Source: Ignavibacteriales bacterium
GTDB taxonomy: Bacteria > Bacteroidota > Ignavibacteria > Ignavibacteriales > Melioribacteraceae
Reading direction: 5' to 3'
NCBI GenBank assembly: GCA_021740915.1
Contig: JAIOYW010000007.1
Span: forward strand, 150,546 to 214,545
DNA length: 64,000 bases
Made by a program: the position numbers and the translations under genes. Within the stretch, counting starts at the first letter, position 1, and every line of letters starts with the position of its first letter. Positions 34,892-45,014 of this stretch are shown here, in pieces. Below the pieces are notes generated by a model that saw only the letters and a list, made by a program, of their open reading frames with translations, was not told where the DNA came from and searched no databases.

Positions 34892-36232
34892 TTATATAAA
34901 GAATTTTTCCACCTTTGCTATTTCTCCCGGTAAAGTGAAAACAACTACTTTATCGTCAGCCTGTAAAAGTGTGTCGCCAACGACAATTTTACCTACTTCT
35001 CCCCGAATATAGCCTCCGATAATAGAATTTTTAGGGAATCCTAAATTCCTGACAGGTTTCTTTGTTACGATTGAACCTTCGTGAGCAATGAATTCAAGAA
35101 CTTCTGCATCCACTCCCTGTAACGAAGCGATAGAAAGCACATTTGCCCTTCTGATAAACTGAGATATGCTATTAGCAGCTATTAATTTTTTGTTTATCAG
35201 GGCATCGAGACCAATTGTCTGTGTAAGTGCAATATAATCGACATTATCGACAAGTGCTATTGTTTTCGGCACTTTCAGATGCTTTGCCATAAGGCACGAA
35301 ATAATATTTGTTTCTGCATCCTCAGTCAGTGAGATAAATGCATCCATGTCAATGATGCCCTCCTGAGCGAGCAGATCGAGATTTTTACCGTCACTGTTAA
35401 TGATAAGGGTATTATCGAGGTATTCTGTGAGTTCTCCGGAAAGCCGTTTATCTGGTTCGAGAAGTTTGACATTCATTTTATGTTCGAGCATCTGTGCGGT
35501 TTTTCTGCCAATTTTCCCGCCGCCGAGTATCATCACATTTCTGAAAGGATGTTGATCCTTACCTGTTGCACGAATGATTTCTTCGATACCGCCTGGAACC
35601 GAGATGACAAATATCTGGTCATTCGGCAGCAGAATATCATTGCCGGTAGGGATTAAAGTCCTGACTCCCCTGTGAATAGCGACTATCCGGAAATCAAATC
35701 CTTTGTACTGTTCTGAAAGTTCACGCATTGTTCTTCTTAAGATTGTCGAGTTCCTGTCAAGCCGCAGTCCAAGAAGTACTATTTTCCCGCCTTCGAATTC
35801 AAGGACATCGGTAGCAGTCGCCCGCTCAATAAGTTTAACAATTTCGAGCGCGACAGATTCTTCAGGATATATAAGGAAATCGACACCAAGACTTTTAAAC
35901 AATTCAGTATATTCAGGTAAAACGTATTCTGAATTTCCCACACGTGCAATTGTTTTTTTTGCACCAAGCTTTTTTGCAAGCATACAGGTATTAAGATTCA
36001 CACTTTGAAGAGAGGTCACTGCTACAACAAGATCCGCATCCTCAACGCCCACTTCTTTTAATACCTTTATCGAAGTGGAAGATCCGGTTACTGAAACGAT
36101 ATCAACCGAGGAGGAGAGTTTCTGAAATTTCGATTCATCAACATCCATTATCTGAATATCATGATTGTCGATTGAAAGCTGTTTTGCAAGGTGAATACCT
36201 ACTTCACCGGCACCTGCTATAATAATTTTCAT
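34892..36232 (-). CDS. trkA: Trk potassium uptake regulatory subunit TrkA
   Basis: Cytoplasmic gating subunit of Trk/Ktr potassium transporters, binding NAD(H) or ATP. The 446 residues contain two RCK units: the first Rossmann motif is GAGEVGIHLAKQL at 6-18 with the acidic ribose-binding end IMDVDESKF, the second GGGKIGRKTAQML near residue 237; each is followed by a TrkA_C domain (MRELSEQYKGFDFRIVAIHR, LGFPKNSIIGGYIRG). Length matches E. coli TrkA (458). The membrane subunit TrkH is not in the window. Confidence 0.94.
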   Translation of the reverse strand: MKIIIAGAGEVGIHLAKQLSIDNHDIQIMDVDESKFQKLSSSVDIVSVTGSSTSIKVLKEVGVEDADLVVAVTSLQSVNLNTCMLAKKLGAKKTIARVGNSEYVLPEYTELFKSLGVDFLIYPEESVALEIVKLIERATATDVLEFEGGKIVLLGLRLDRNSTILRRTMRELSEQYKGFDFRIVAIHRGVRTLIPTGNDILLPNDQIFVISVPGGIEEIIRATGKDQHPFRNVMILGGGKIGRKTAQMLEHKMNVKLLEPDKRLSGELTEYLDNTLIINSDGKNLDLLAQEGIIDMDAFISLTEDAETNIISCLMAKHLKVPKTIALVDNVDYIALTQTIGLDALINKKLIAANSISQFIRRANVLSIASLQGVDAEVLEFIAHEGSIVTKKPVRNLGFPKNSIIGGYIRGEVGKIVVGDTLLQADDKVVVFTLPGEIAKVEKFFI

Positions 36233-36253
36233 AAAATCCGTAAACTTTGTACC

Positions 36254-36285
36254 TAAACTTAACTTATCCTGCCTTTTTTTTCAAT
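36254..36285 (-). promoter_or_regulatory. Candidate promoter for trkA
   Basis: On the minus strand ATTG (36285-36282) and TAAGTTTA (36261-36254) are 20 bases apart, seven of eight matches to the -7 TAnnTTTG. It lies 22 bases before the trkA start. Confidence 0.35.
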
Positions 36286-36338
36286 TTGCATGGGAATTCA
36301 TTCCAGATTGTTGATATATGGTTCAAACCTTAAATCTT

Positions 36339-36371
36339 ATTGCATATTATTAACATCCTTTGTTAAGTTTA
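36339..36371 (+). promoter_or_regulatory. Candidate promoter for the DUF72 gene
   Basis: ATTG at 36339-36342 and TAAGTTTA at 36364-36371 are 21 bases apart; a GGTGGAG ribosome site follows at 36394-36400 before the ATG at 36407. Confidence 0.35.
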
Positions 36372-36406
36372 AAACAATTCAGGAATTATTTATGGTGGAG
36401 TAGTCA

Positions 36407-37258
36407 ATGTCGAAATTACGGACTGGAACATGCAGCTGGAAATATGAGTCCTGGAAAGGACTGGTATATAGCGAAAACAGCGAAAATATGCTGGCAGAAT
36501 ACTCAACCCATTACGACACTGTGGAAATAGATCAGTGGTTCTGGTCATTATGGAAAACCGGCGTGATACTGCCAAAAAAACAAGTTGTCCGGGAATACGC
36601 AGCATCTGTGCCTCCGGACTTCAAATTTTCAATAAAAATGCCAAATAGCATCAGCCTAACCCACTATTACAAAAACCAGTTCAAGGATTCGCCTCCGAAC
36701 AAGTTTTTCCTTTCATCCGAACTTACTTTTGAATTTTTCGAATCAATTAAGGATATGGGTAATCTGCTAGGACCGCTTATGCTTCAATTTGAATACCTTA
36801 ATAAACAGAAAATTTCAGGGCAAACCGAATTTATGGCCATGCTAATGGATTACCGAGAAAAACTGCCTGATGAAATTCTTTGGGCGATTGAAATCAGAAA
36901 CCCGAATTTTCTTAACCGGGAATTTTTCAATTTTCTCAATGAGCACAAAATCTGTTATGTTTTTTCACATGGTTATTACATGCCGGATATCGCTAAAGTA
37001 TATGAAAAATTTGGTGACCTTATCAGCGGCACTGCCATAATAAGGCTTCTTGGACCCGACCGGGGAGCTATTGAAGAAAAAGCAGGAGGTAACTGGAATA
37101 AAGTGATCGAGCCAAAAGATGATGAGATAAGTAAAATTGTGGAAATTATTAACGATATGCTTTCAAAGGAAACTGATGTTTATCTTAACGTAAATAATCA
37201 TTTTGAAGGTTCAGCACCGCTGACAATACAGAAATTCCAAAAATTATTGGATCTGTGA
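36407..37258 (+). CDS. DUF72 (YecE-like) family protein
   Basis: A 283-residue protein of the DUF72 TIM-barrel family. The typical opening GTCSWKYESWKGLVYSE and the DTVEIDQWFWSLW, FKFSIKMPNSISLTH and NVNNHFEGSAPLTIQKF segments are all present. The function of the family is unresolved, though the fold and conserved acidic residues suggest hydrolase activity. It stands alone. Confidence 0.88.
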   Translation: MSKLRTGTCSWKYESWKGLVYSENSENMLAEYSTHYDTVEIDQWFWSLWKTGVILPKKQVVREYAASVPPDFKFSIKMPNSISLTHYYKNQFKDSPPNKFFLSSELTFEFFESIKDMGNLLGPLMLQFEYLNKQKISGQTEFMAMLMDYREKLPDEILWAIEIRNPNFLNREFFNFLNEHKICYVFSHGYYMPDIAKVYEKFGDLISGTAIIRLLGPDRGAIEEKAGGNWNKVIEPKDDEISKIVEIINDMLSKETDVYLNVNNHFEGSAPLTIQKFQKLLDL

Positions 37259-37365
37259 CAATTTCCTTAAAATTTTTGATTTCAGAGTAATATTTCGAAG
37301 AGGTTATTTAGTTCAGGTAAAATAATTCAACTTAAATAAAGTTTTGAAATCGAATTTTGAAGCAA

Positions 37366-38025
37366 CTAATAAATTGTCATTATCTCGTCAATGTTCTTCT
37401 TTTTTATATCCGGCACTGTACAGTTTTCAGCCGGATATCCGCAGACCAAAAGGAGGAATGGTTTTTCATTTGGGGGCCTGTTAAGAATTTCAGAGAGAAA
37501 ATTCATTGGGCTGGGTGTATGAGTAAGAGTTGCCAATCCGGAATGATGCAGAGCAGTAAGCAGGACTCCCGCGGCAATACCAACTGATTCCTTGGTATAA
37601 TAATGCTTAACGATATGATTATTTTTATCAACTGAATGTTTTCGTTCAAATACAACGATAAGATAAGGCGCATTCTCAAGAAATGGCTTCTCAGAATTAG
37701 TACCAAAAGGCTCTAAAGCCTTTATCCACTCCGGAGGTGCCACGTTATTGTAAAACGCCCTTTCTTCTTTCTCCGCCGCAAGTCTGATCCTTGATTTTAT
37801 CGCCTGGTCTTTTACAACCGCAAAAAACCAGGGCTGAAAATTAGCCCCGCTCGGCGCCCTACCTGCAGCTTTTATGCTGTTGATAATAACTTCTTCGGGA
37901 ATACTTTTGTCAGAAAAAAATCTTACAGTTCGCCTTTGAGCCAGTTCTTCAAAGAATTCTTCACTTTTCCTGATCATTTCAGGAGGCGATGAATTCTTAA
38001 ATTTCAGAGGTATGAATTTAGCCAT
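37366..38025 (-). CDS. Nitroreductase-family FMN protein
   Basis: A 219-residue flavoprotein from the ATG at 38025; the frame is open to a TTG at 38070. FMN-binding features are QRRTVRFFSDKSIPEE, AAGRAPSGANFQPWFFAVVKD and the Gly-rich GIAAGVLLTALHHSGLATL, with a late LLVCGYPAE. This is closest in shape to the iodotyrosine-deiodinase/BluB-like branch of the superfamily. The reaction (reduction of nitro, quinone or halogenated compounds) cannot be decided from sequence. Confidence 0.85.
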   Translation of the reverse strand: MAKFIPLKFKNSSPPEMIRKSEEFFEELAQRRTVRFFSDKSIPEEVIINSIKAAGRAPSGANFQPWFFAVVKDQAIKSRIRLAAEKEERAFYNNVAPPEWIKALEPFGTNSEKPFLENAPYLIVVFERKHSVDKNNHIVKHYYTKESVGIAAGVLLTALHHSGLATLTHTPSPMNFLSEILNRPPNEKPFLLLVCGYPAENCTVPDIKKKNIDEIMTIY

Positions 38026-38153
38026 CAGTTTCAACCAATATTTCAAATTCTTAAAATTGCACTTATGCAATTCTGACCAAAGAAAATTTTCTTTCCGGGA
38101 CTCTTAACAGGGAAAATAAAACAACCGGAAATATAAAATCCTTGACGCAAAAT

Positions 38154-38624
38154 TTATTCTCCGAATTTTTTTACTATTCCGAGACCAAGTTTCTTCAATA
38201 GCAAACCGATTTGTTCCTGTTCCTTTTTCGAAAGAACATTCATTAGCCCGGTTACAAATTCAGCATGTTCCGGAAAAATTTTACTGAATAGTTCATTCCC
38301 TTTTTTTGTAAGCTCGACAAGTATGGCTCTCCGATCTTCTTTACTGTGGTTGCGCCTGATAAGATCATTTTTTTCAAGATTATCAAGAACCAGTGTCATA
38401 TTGCCACCGCTAACAAGCATCTTATTGCAAAGAATTCCAATTTTCATTGGTCCAAGATGACCGAGAGCCTCAATTACAGCAAACTGCGGTTCAGTCAAAC
38501 CAAATGAACGGATATTTTCTGCAGTCTTTCTATGCAGTGTTGAAGATGCCCGGGCTAATTTGACCCAGGTATTCAGGGCGCGGCCTACTTCTTCACTATA
38601 ATTGTTATTATGTCTCATACTCAT
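38154..38624 (-). CDS. MarR-family transcriptional regulator
   Basis: A 156-residue winged-helix repressor. The DNA-binding part is LTEPQFAVIEALGHLGPMKI followed by NKMLVSGGNMTLVLDNLEK, and the wing contains the family hallmark SKEDRRAILVELTKKG. Such proteins bind as dimers to palindromes near their own promoters and respond to small aromatic or oxidising ligands. The divergently read neighbour is DUF2203; the co-oriented nitroreductase gene downstream is a plausible target. Confidence 0.92.
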   Translation of the reverse strand: MSMRHNNNYSEEVGRALNTWVKLARASSTLHRKTAENIRSFGLTEPQFAVIEALGHLGPMKIGILCNKMLVSGGNMTLVLDNLEKNDLIRRNHSKEDRRAILVELTKKGNELFSKIFPEHAEFVTGLMNVLSKKEQEQIGLLLKKLGLGIVKKFGE

Positions 38625-38717
38625 TCTTTTGAATTAAAATATATGCATTTATAAAAAAATAATTCAGTATTAATTTTGATTTATAAAAACTTAACAATTT
38701 ATTTGAAAATAAAATTC

Positions 38718-38738
38718 CTGATAATATTTTTTTATCAG
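38718..38738. repeat. Palindrome between marR-like gene and DUF2203, possible operator
   Basis: CTGATAA at 38718-38724 and TTATCAG at 38732-38738 form a perfect 7-bp inverted repeat around a 7-base T-rich spacer. The size and position between divergent genes suit a MarR-type operator. Confidence 0.4.
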
Positions 38739-38780
38739 CGAATAATTAAACAAAGATGATATTTAAACGGATAAATTATT

Positions 38781-39164
38781 ATGGAATATATATATGAGAA
38801 ACATTTTACTCCGGAAGTTGCCAGGAAAACTCTGCCTCTTGTCAGAAAAATCGTAAAAGATATAATCGAAGCTGGTTTTCAGATCAGAACTATATCTGAA
38901 TCTCTTGGGAGTGCAGCCTCAGAAAACGCTGAGATACAAAAACTCCTCGAGGAAATCACATATTTCCTGGAGGAGCTTTCTGAAATAGGATGTATTTATA
39001 AAGATCCGACTTTTTATGACGGCATAATAGATTTTCCTTCAATCATCGACGGCAAAGAAGTATTTTTATGCTGGCATATAAACGAAACCGATATTTTGTT
39101 TTATCACAATATAGAAGACGGTTTTGCTGGCAGAATGCCAATTCCCCCAAGTTCACCAGATTAA
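38781..39164 (+). CDS. DUF2203 family protein
   Basis: A 127-residue small protein with the DUF2203 pattern: [20 protein letters not shown] at the start, a helical middle and the end [20 protein letters not shown]. Function unknown; often encoded singly. Its last four bases overlap the convergent hslU stop. Confidence 0.88.
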   Translation: MEYIYEKHFTPEVARKTLPLVRKIVKDIIEAGFQIRTISESLGSAASENAEIQKLLEEITYFLEELSEIGCIYKDPTFYDGIIDFPSIIDGKEVFLCWHINETDILFYHNIEDGFAGRMPIPPSSPD

Positions 39165-40522
39165 AGTATATACTTACTCAGGTCTTTGTTCTTAACAATA
39201 TTGCTCAGCCGCTTATCCACCAGCTTTTCATTTATAATAATTTTTTTCTTCGGCATTTTATCAGGGACATCGAAAAGAATATCTTCCAACAGCGTTGTTA
39301 GAATAGTATGCAGGCGCCGGGCGCCTATATTTTCAACCTGCTCATTTACCAAAGCAGCAATTTTTGCTATTTCCTGTATTGCGTTCTCGGAAAATTCAAG
39401 TTCCACCCCCTCTGTTCCAAGAAGCGAAACATATTGTTTAAGCAATGCATTTTTTGGCAGAGTTAGGATTTTAACGAAATCCTGTTCGGTCAGACTTTTT
39501 AATTCAACCCTGATTGGAAATCTTCCCTGCATTTCAGGAATAAGATCTGAAGGTTTGGAAACATGAAATGCTCCAGATGCAATAAACAGCACGTGATCAG
39601 TTTTTACTGCACCGTATTTTGTATTAACTGTTGATCCTTCAACAATTGGAAGCAGATCGCGCTGAACACCTTCACGTGATACATCCGGGCCCTGGCTGTT
39701 ATGTCCGCCGGCAATTTTGTCGATCTCATCAATAAATACTATTCCTGATTCTTGAACTCTTCTTATCGCTTCTTTCTGAACCGCTTCCATATCAATAAGC
39801 TTATCCACTTCCTCGGCGAGCATTATCCTGCGTGCCTCGGCAATTGTTGTTTTCCGCTTTTTCTTTTTCTTCGGGATCATATTACTCATGATCTCCTGAA
39901 TGTTGATACCCATATCATCCATGCCCATAGGACCGAAGACCTGAACTCCCGCCCCGGGACTTACAGCTTCATACTCTATCATACGCTGATCCATATCTCC
40001 GGAATCCAATTTCTTTTTCATCCATTCGCGCGTTTTTTCGTTCTGAAGAGTTTCCTCGTCCTCATTTGCTTTTTTAATCGGGGGGATCAGAATATCAAGA
40101 ATCTTGTCCATCACCATCGCTTCAGCTTTCTCTTTAACAACAACAGATTGCTCCTCCTTTGCCATATTAACCGAAACTTCAGTCAGGTCGCGGATCATCG
40201 ATTCAACATCTCTGCCTACGTAACCAACTTCTGTAAATTTGGAAGCCTCTACCTTAACAAATGGTGCGCCGGCAAGTTTTGCCAAACGACGGGCAATTTC
40301 TGTCTTGCCAACTCCCGTGGGCCCGATAAGTATAATATTATTCGGCATTATCTCATCGCGGATGTCTTCAGGGGCATTCTGCCTCCTCCATCTGTTCCTC
40401 AGTGCAATTGCAACTGCTCTTTTTGCATCATCCTGACCGATAATGTATTTATCAAGTTCCCGGGTGATTGTTTTGGGTGTCAGATTATTATTTGCGAAAT
40501 TACCGTCCTTCAACGTTTCCAT
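39161..40522 (-). CDS. hslU: ATPase subunit of the HslUV protease
   Basis: AAA+ unfoldase that feeds proteins into HslV. From the ATG at 40522 it has 453 residues; an ATG at 40555 would overlap hslV by 23 bases. Walker A is [13 protein letters not shown] (67-79), Walker B is [13 protein letters not shown], and the sensor region ends with [20 protein letters not shown]. The intermediate domain is seen as the charged stretch before [14 protein letters not shown] sequence ([18 protein letters not shown]). Last gene of the rpoN-hslVU operon. Confidence 0.95.
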   Translation of the reverse strand: METLKDGNFANNNLTPKTITRELDKYIIGQDDAKRAVAIALRNRWRRQNAPEDIRDEIMPNNIILIGPTGVGKTEIARRLAKLAGAPFVKVEASKFTEVGYVGRDVESMIRDLTEVSVNMAKEEQSVVVKEKAEAMVMDKILDILIPPIKKANEDEETLQNEKTREWMKKKLDSGDMDQRMIEYEAVSPGAGVQVFGPMGMDDMGINIQEIMSNMIPKKKKKRKTTIAEARRIMLAEEVDKLIDMEAVQKEAIRRVQESGIVFIDEIDKIAGGHNSQGPDVSREGVQRDLLPIVEGSTVNTKYGAVKTDHVLFIASGAFHVSKPSDLIPEMQGRFPIRVELKSLTEQDFVKILTLPKNALLKQYVSLLGTEGVELEFSENAIQEIAKIAALVNEQVENIGARRLHTILTTLLEDILFDVPDKMPKKKIIINEKLVDKRLSNIVKNKDLSKYIL

Positions 40523-40532
40523 TTCCTTAAAC

Positions 40533-41075
40533 TCACTTTTCAATTTTTTCAACATTTATTTTATCATTGGTATAGATGCAAATGCTTGCTGCGGCATTAA
40601 GAGATTCGCGTACGATCTCGGCTGCACTTAATTTACTGTATTTTATCAGCATTTTAGCGGCAGAAAGAGCATACATACCTCCGGAGCCTATTGCTACTAA
40701 ATTATCCTCCGGCTCAATGACATCACCTGTACCCGATACAATGTATGCCTTTTCCTCTGAAACGATTGCGAGCATAGCTTCAAGTCGGCGCAGGTATTTA
40801 TCCGTTCTCCAATCCTTGGCTAACTCGACAACAGACCTGCCGACGTTCCCACGGTATTGTTCAAGTTTTTCTTCAAATCTGCCTAATAAAGTAAACGCAT
40901 CTGCTGCACTGCCGGCAAAGCCGACAAGTACTTTGTTGTTGTAAAGTTTTCTTATTTTAATGGAGTTATGCTTTACAATTGTATTTCCCAAAGTTACCTG
41001 TCCATCTCCGCCTAAAGCTGCTTCGCCATTATGGATCAAACCCACAATTGTTGTTGAACGAATTTTTTCTTTCAA
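40533..41075 (-). CDS. hslV: Peptidase subunit of the HslUV protease
   Basis: Threonine protease forming two stacked hexamers. The 180-residue protein has a seven-residue propeptide before the catalytic Thr8 ([20 protein letters not shown]) and the family stretches [20 protein letters not shown] and [16 protein letters not shown]. It is placed 10 bases before hslU (ATG at 40522) and 11 bases after the foldase gene. Confidence 0.96.
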   Translation of the reverse strand: MKEKIRSTTIVGLIHNGEAALGGDGQVTLGNTIVKHNSIKIRKLYNNKVLVGFAGSAADAFTLLGRFEEKLEQYRGNVGRSVVELAKDWRTDKYLRRLEAMLAIVSEEKAYIVSGTGDVIEPEDNLVAIGSGGMYALSAAKMLIKYSKLSAAEIVRESLNAAASICIYTNDKINVEKIEK

Positions 41076-41086
41076 TTTATTTTCCC

Positions 41087-42922
41087 CTATGGTAATTCAT
41101 TTTTTATTTCAAGGTATTTTTCATACCATTCGAAAAACATCGGAGTCACCGGGACAGCGACATTCCTTCCACCAAACCCAAAATATTTATAAACGATCAT
41201 ATTCAGCCCGGTAACCTTTAAATCTTCGAGGGCTTTCCCGTTGATTTTTATTCCAAACTCCTTTGCAAATTCTGCCGTCTTGCCCAGTTTAGCATTTACC
41301 AGTTTCTCGGAAAATACTTTTCTGGCAATCTCCGTTTTAACTTTTTCAAAGGGAACATCTGTTCTCAGTAATTCTTCTTTCTTTTCGAGCAATTTGATCA
41401 CAGAATACCCATCATCAGTTTTAATCGGGCCATAAATTTCTCCCGGACGCATTTTAAGTGCGGCTTCACCAATCTCACCGTACATGGAAGCAGAAAAGAA
41501 TCCGAATTCTCCCCCTTTTTCCCTGGTCCAGACCCTTTGGGTATATTTCCGCGCAAGTTCACCGAAATCAGTCCCCTTGTCAATCTCACGAAGGATTTTA
41601 TCAATAATTTCAAGGCTATCGGAAAGAATTTCCTGAATATTAACCTGAATATTGGCGAAACCGGTTGTATTATTTTCGTATTTGGCAAAAACTTCGGCTT
41701 CTGTCACTTTTGACTCATCAAAAAGTTTTTGTCCATAAATACCACTCAGGTAATAATTCCGCCAGATATCAAGAGCCGCCTGAATTTCAGGCTTTTTATC
41801 GTATCCTCTTTCAAAGCCTTCTCGTGCCAGCAGTTCATGTTCTATAAATGTTTTTACTCTCGAATTCAATTTCGCACGTATCGTGTCGGGATTGACACTT
41901 TTTGAATAGAACCCTTCAAAAATAAAATCGTAAAGAAAATTATTAAGTGACACGGGGGCATCATCAAACTCAATAAAAGGCATTCTTAGCGAGTCACCGC
42001 CGAAGGCATCAGCCAAACGATAATAATCGCCTGCTTCCGTATAAACAAACTCATTATCCGGAAGAGATTTTTCAGTTTTGCGGGATTTCAGGATATCAAT
42101 TACTTTATCTGCAAAACTCCAGAATATGATACCGTTTGTGTTTACCTTTCTCCCGCGAAAAAACTTATTGAAAAATTCTTTGTAAAGTGAATCAATCTGT
42201 CTCTGAGAAAGTACTTTTTTGATGTTCTTGTTCTCAGTTGTCAAAGCTTTCGAATCATGAATCAGCTTTTCCTTTAATGAGTCAAGCCTGAAAATATACC
42301 AGCCGTCTTCAGATTCGATAGGCGAAGAAAATGCACCCTTCTTAAGAGAGTATATGGAATCCTCTGCATATTTTTCCATTTTTCCGAAATTGACCTGATA
42401 ATTATAACCATAGAGAGCTTCCGGGCGAACGCTCATAAGTGTATCAAAAGAGAGCCCCGATTTTAGCGCTTCGTATATATTAAATATTTCATCACGCTTA
42501 TGCGAAAAAATATAACTGACTACTGCGGGGTACTTATTTCTGTAACGAGATTCTTCAAGTTCTGCAGGAGTTATTTTCACTCCAGACTGAATTTCGTCCA
42601 TATAAAGGGCATCTCTGGCGTACATTTTTTCGATTGCCCTGAATGTATAACGCATTATATCCGTAGTGTCAAGACCAATTTTTCTGGCTTGCAGAGCCCA
42701 TAATTTTTCTGCAAGGAGTGTATATAGAAATTCATATTTATTTTCTAATTCTCTTCCTTTTACTTCCCGGCTTAACTGAGGTGCTAATTCATATCTTAAT
42801 TTAAACTCGGTTTCGGTAATTATAAGGTCACCTGCTTCGGCAATAATTGTCTCTGTTGGGGACTGAGCATCCAATAATGCAGGAATAAGAAAAGTGAAAA
42901 GCAGTATTTTCCTAAAAAACAT
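41087..42922 (-). CDS. Periplasmic peptidyl-prolyl isomerase of the SurA/PpiC type
   Basis: A 611-residue exported foldase with a signal peptide (LLFTFLIPALLDAQ) and an N-terminal SurA-like helical part. Two parvulin-like domains are visible: one near 125-215 ending FSSPIESEDGWYIFRLDSLK and one near 425-520 with REKGGEFGFFSASMYGEIGE and YGPIKTDDGYSVIKLLEKKE. It should help outer-membrane proteins fold. Encoded between the ICMT-like gene (2-base gap) and hslV. Confidence 0.85.
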   Translation of the reverse strand: MFFRKILLFTFLIPALLDAQSPTETIIAEAGDLIITETEFKLRYELAPQLSREVKGRELENKYEFLYTLLAEKLWALQARKIGLDTTDIMRYTFRAIEKMYARDALYMDEIQSGVKITPAELEESRYRNKYPAVVSYIFSHKRDEIFNIYEALKSGLSFDTLMSVRPEALYGYNYQVNFGKMEKYAEDSIYSLKKGAFSSPIESEDGWYIFRLDSLKEKLIHDSKALTTENKNIKKVLSQRQIDSLYKEFFNKFFRGRKVNTNGIIFWSFADKVIDILKSRKTEKSLPDNEFVYTEAGDYYRLADAFGGDSLRMPFIEFDDAPVSLNNFLYDFIFEGFYSKSVNPDTIRAKLNSRVKTFIEHELLAREGFERGYDKKPEIQAALDIWRNYYLSGIYGQKLFDESKVTEAEVFAKYENNTTGFANIQVNIQEILSDSLEIIDKILREIDKGTDFGELARKYTQRVWTREKGGEFGFFSASMYGEIGEAALKMRPGEIYGPIKTDDGYSVIKLLEKKEELLRTDVPFEKVKTEIARKVFSEKLVNAKLGKTAEFAKEFGIKINGKALEDLKVTGLNMIVYKYFGFGGRNVAVPVTPMFFEWYEKYLEIKNELP

Positions 42923-42924
42923 AT

Positions 42925-43560
42925 TTATCTTCTCCTCATTAGGGAAAAAACCGATGGAATAAATCTTGGTACTTTTTCTTTGTATAATTTATATTCTACA
43001 CCATATTTGGCTTCCAGTTTCCTCTCTTCGTAATATGCTCCAATAAGAAAGTAAATAACCGAACCGGTGAAAAATGTGAGATAAAAAAGATCCATATAAG
43101 GACGCAAGCCTAAAAAGAGTATTGTAAAGAGATAAACCGGATGCCTGCACAAAAGGAAAGGTCCCTTAATAATAAGACTGGATTTTTCGTCCAGTTCTTC
43201 CGGTTCATATTTTCCCGTAAAATATCTGTAAACCTGTGTGAGTCCGAGAAATTCTGCACCATCGATATAAGTAAACGTCCAGATCAATCCCACCAGAGAT
43301 ATTACCTGAACACCAACGATAAGAAAATCATATGGGTAAGCAGCATCATAAATAACAAGATCAGGTTTAGGTGAGAGAATGTACGCAGCGGCAAAAATCA
43401 GAGTTGAAATGATGTTATAGAAAATCCTGTAAAAAGCTATTTTATCACCTATCTGTTCAGTCAGCCTCTCTTTAAGTTTATTTGATGCAAGAATACTGTG
43501 GGACCATCCGAATAAAGCAAATAGTAAGACAATAATAAAAATATCGAGAATATAACTCAT
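42925..43560 (-). CDS. Membrane methyltransferase of the ICMT/NnrU-like family
   Basis: A 211-residue protein with about five transmembrane helices. The late motif LLCRHPVYLFTILFLG and the ending EERKLEAKYGVEYKLYKEKV match the isoprenylcysteine carboxyl methyltransferase (PEMT-like) fold, in which this region holds S-adenosylmethionine. The acceptor in bacteria is generally unknown. It overlaps rpoN by ATGA and precedes the foldase by two bases. Confidence 0.8.
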   Translation of the reverse strand: MSYILDIFIIVLLFALFGWSHSILASNKLKERLTEQIGDKIAFYRIFYNIISTLIFAAAYILSPKPDLVIYDAAYPYDFLIVGVQVISLVGLIWTFTYIDGAEFLGLTQVYRYFTGKYEPEELDEKSSLIIKGPFLLCRHPVYLFTILFLGLRPYMDLFYLTFFTGSVIYFLIGAYYEERKLEAKYGVEYKLYKEKVPRFIPSVFSLMRRR

Positions 43561-45014
43561 AATTCTTTACGAAGCCGGGCGACTGGGATTTTTAATTGTT
43601 CCCTATATTTTGCTACTGTTCTGCGGGCAATATGAATTCCCTTCTCACTCAGCATTTCAGCAATTTTATCATCGCTGTGCGGTGCTCCCTTATCCTCGAG
43701 ATCACAGATTTCCCTGATGAGTTCTTTTATATGTTTGTTGGAAACCTCCGAACCGGAATCAGTCGATAATCCTTCGCTGAAAAAATATTTCAGTTCATGT
43801 ATCCCCTGCGGACTCTGAACGTACTTGCCGTTCACCACTCTGCTGATAGTTGAAATATCCATTCCAACTGAATCCGCGATATCTTTGTATATCATCGGTC
43901 TTAATGCTTTGGAACCAAAATCAAAGAAATCATGCTGCTTCTCAAGAATTGCGGTCATTATTTTCAGCAAAGTTTCTTTTCTCTGTTTTATCGAAGCAAT
44001 AAACCATTTAGCAGATTCAAATTTTTCCCTTAAAAATCTATGTGTCTCTTTCTCATTATCGCTGATTTTGCGTTTACGCTTATTCTGATCGATCATATCC
44101 AGATAATGTTTACTTATTGTTACAGATGAAGCAATCCTGTCATTAAGTGTCACAATAAATGAATCTTCCGATTTTTCAATCAGGAAATCCGGCGATATCT
44201 GGTTTGCCTGTTCAGAATCTATATTTCCCTCACCAGGCTTCGGATTCATTTTTTGAATGATGCTGATCGCTGCACGTAATGTTTCCATTGTAACGTTCAG
44301 AGTCTTCATTATTACATCAAAGCGTTTATTGGCAAAATCCTCAAAATGGTGAAGAATTATTTCCTTTGCTATGAATGAATAATACTCGTCATATGAAGTG
44401 TTTTCGAGCTGAACCACCAGACACTCTCGCAAGTCTCTTGCTGCTATTCCGATCGGATCAAGTTTTTGAATTATTTTAAGAATTTCTTCGGCTCTTTTTT
44501 CGCTTATCTCGATGTGTTCAAAAATTTTCAGATCGTGCAATAGCTCAGCCATATTTTGCTTGAAATAACCGTCGCGGTCGAGACTCCATATAATATTCTC
44601 ACCCAGAACAACCTCATCCTCATTCAATTCAAGCAGATGAACCTGATCAATGAGGGATTCCCTGAGCGATTTTTTTGATGGAGCAAAGGGTTGAACCCTC
44701 TCTTCCTGATCACCATGCCCGAAGCCCTCGCTGCCAAGACTGCGGTCATTCATATAATCTTCTAATGTGAATTCATCGTCTGAGAAGGTTTGGTCATCAA
44801 AATCATCGCCGTCATCGTCAGTTTTTACTGTTTCATCAAGTTCTTGCTGTTCAGTATCATCATAATCTGCTTCTTCAAGAACCGGATTGATTTCAAGTTC
44901 CGCTTTGATTCTTTGCTCAAGAGAAATTGTATTAAGTTGCAGCAGTTTCTGATACTGGATCTGTTGAGGGGTTAATTTTTGCTGCTGAGATAATTTCTGC
45001 TGTAGGCTTAACAT
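43557..45014 (-). CDS. rpoN: RNA polymerase sigma-54 factor
   Basis: The alternative sigma factor that needs AAA+ enhancer-binding proteins. Domains in order: the Gln/Leu-rich activator-responsive region (1-50, QQKLTPQQIQYQKLLQLNTI), an acidic linker (50-95), the core-binding region, the helix-turn-helix with SVGMDISTISRVVNGKY, and the RpoN box ARRTVAKYRE at 463-472. Length 485 is normal. No enhancer-binding protein is encoded in the window. It overlaps the DUF3109 gene by seven bases. Confidence 0.96.
   Translation of the reverse strand: MLSLQQKLSQQQKLTPQQIQYQKLLQLNTISLEQRIKAELEINPVLEEADYDDTEQQELDETVKTDDDGDDFDDQTFSDDEFTLEDYMNDRSLGSEGFGHGDQEERVQPFAPSKKSLRESLIDQVHLLELNEDEVVLGENIIWSLDRDGYFKQNMAELLHDLKIFEHIEISEKRAEEILKIIQKLDPIGIAARDLRECLVVQLENTSYDEYYSFIAKEIILHHFEDFANKRFDVIMKTLNVTMETLRAAISIIQKMNPKPGEGNIDSEQANQISPDFLIEKSEDSFIVTLNDRIASSVTISKHYLDMIDQNKRKRKISDNEKETHRFLREKFESAKWFIASIKQRKETLLKIMTAILEKQHDFFDFGSKALRPMIYKDIADSVGMDISTISRVVNGKYVQSPQGIHELKYFFSEGLSTDSGSEVSNKHIKELIREICDLEDKGAPHSDDKIAEMLSEKGIHIARRTVAKYREQLKIPVARLRKEL

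Noticed and set aside
39752..40600. 282-codon plus-strand open frame
   Set aside because: It lies wholly antisense to hslU and the hslV end, has no recognisable domain and a Cys/His/Phe-rich composition typical of antisense frames.
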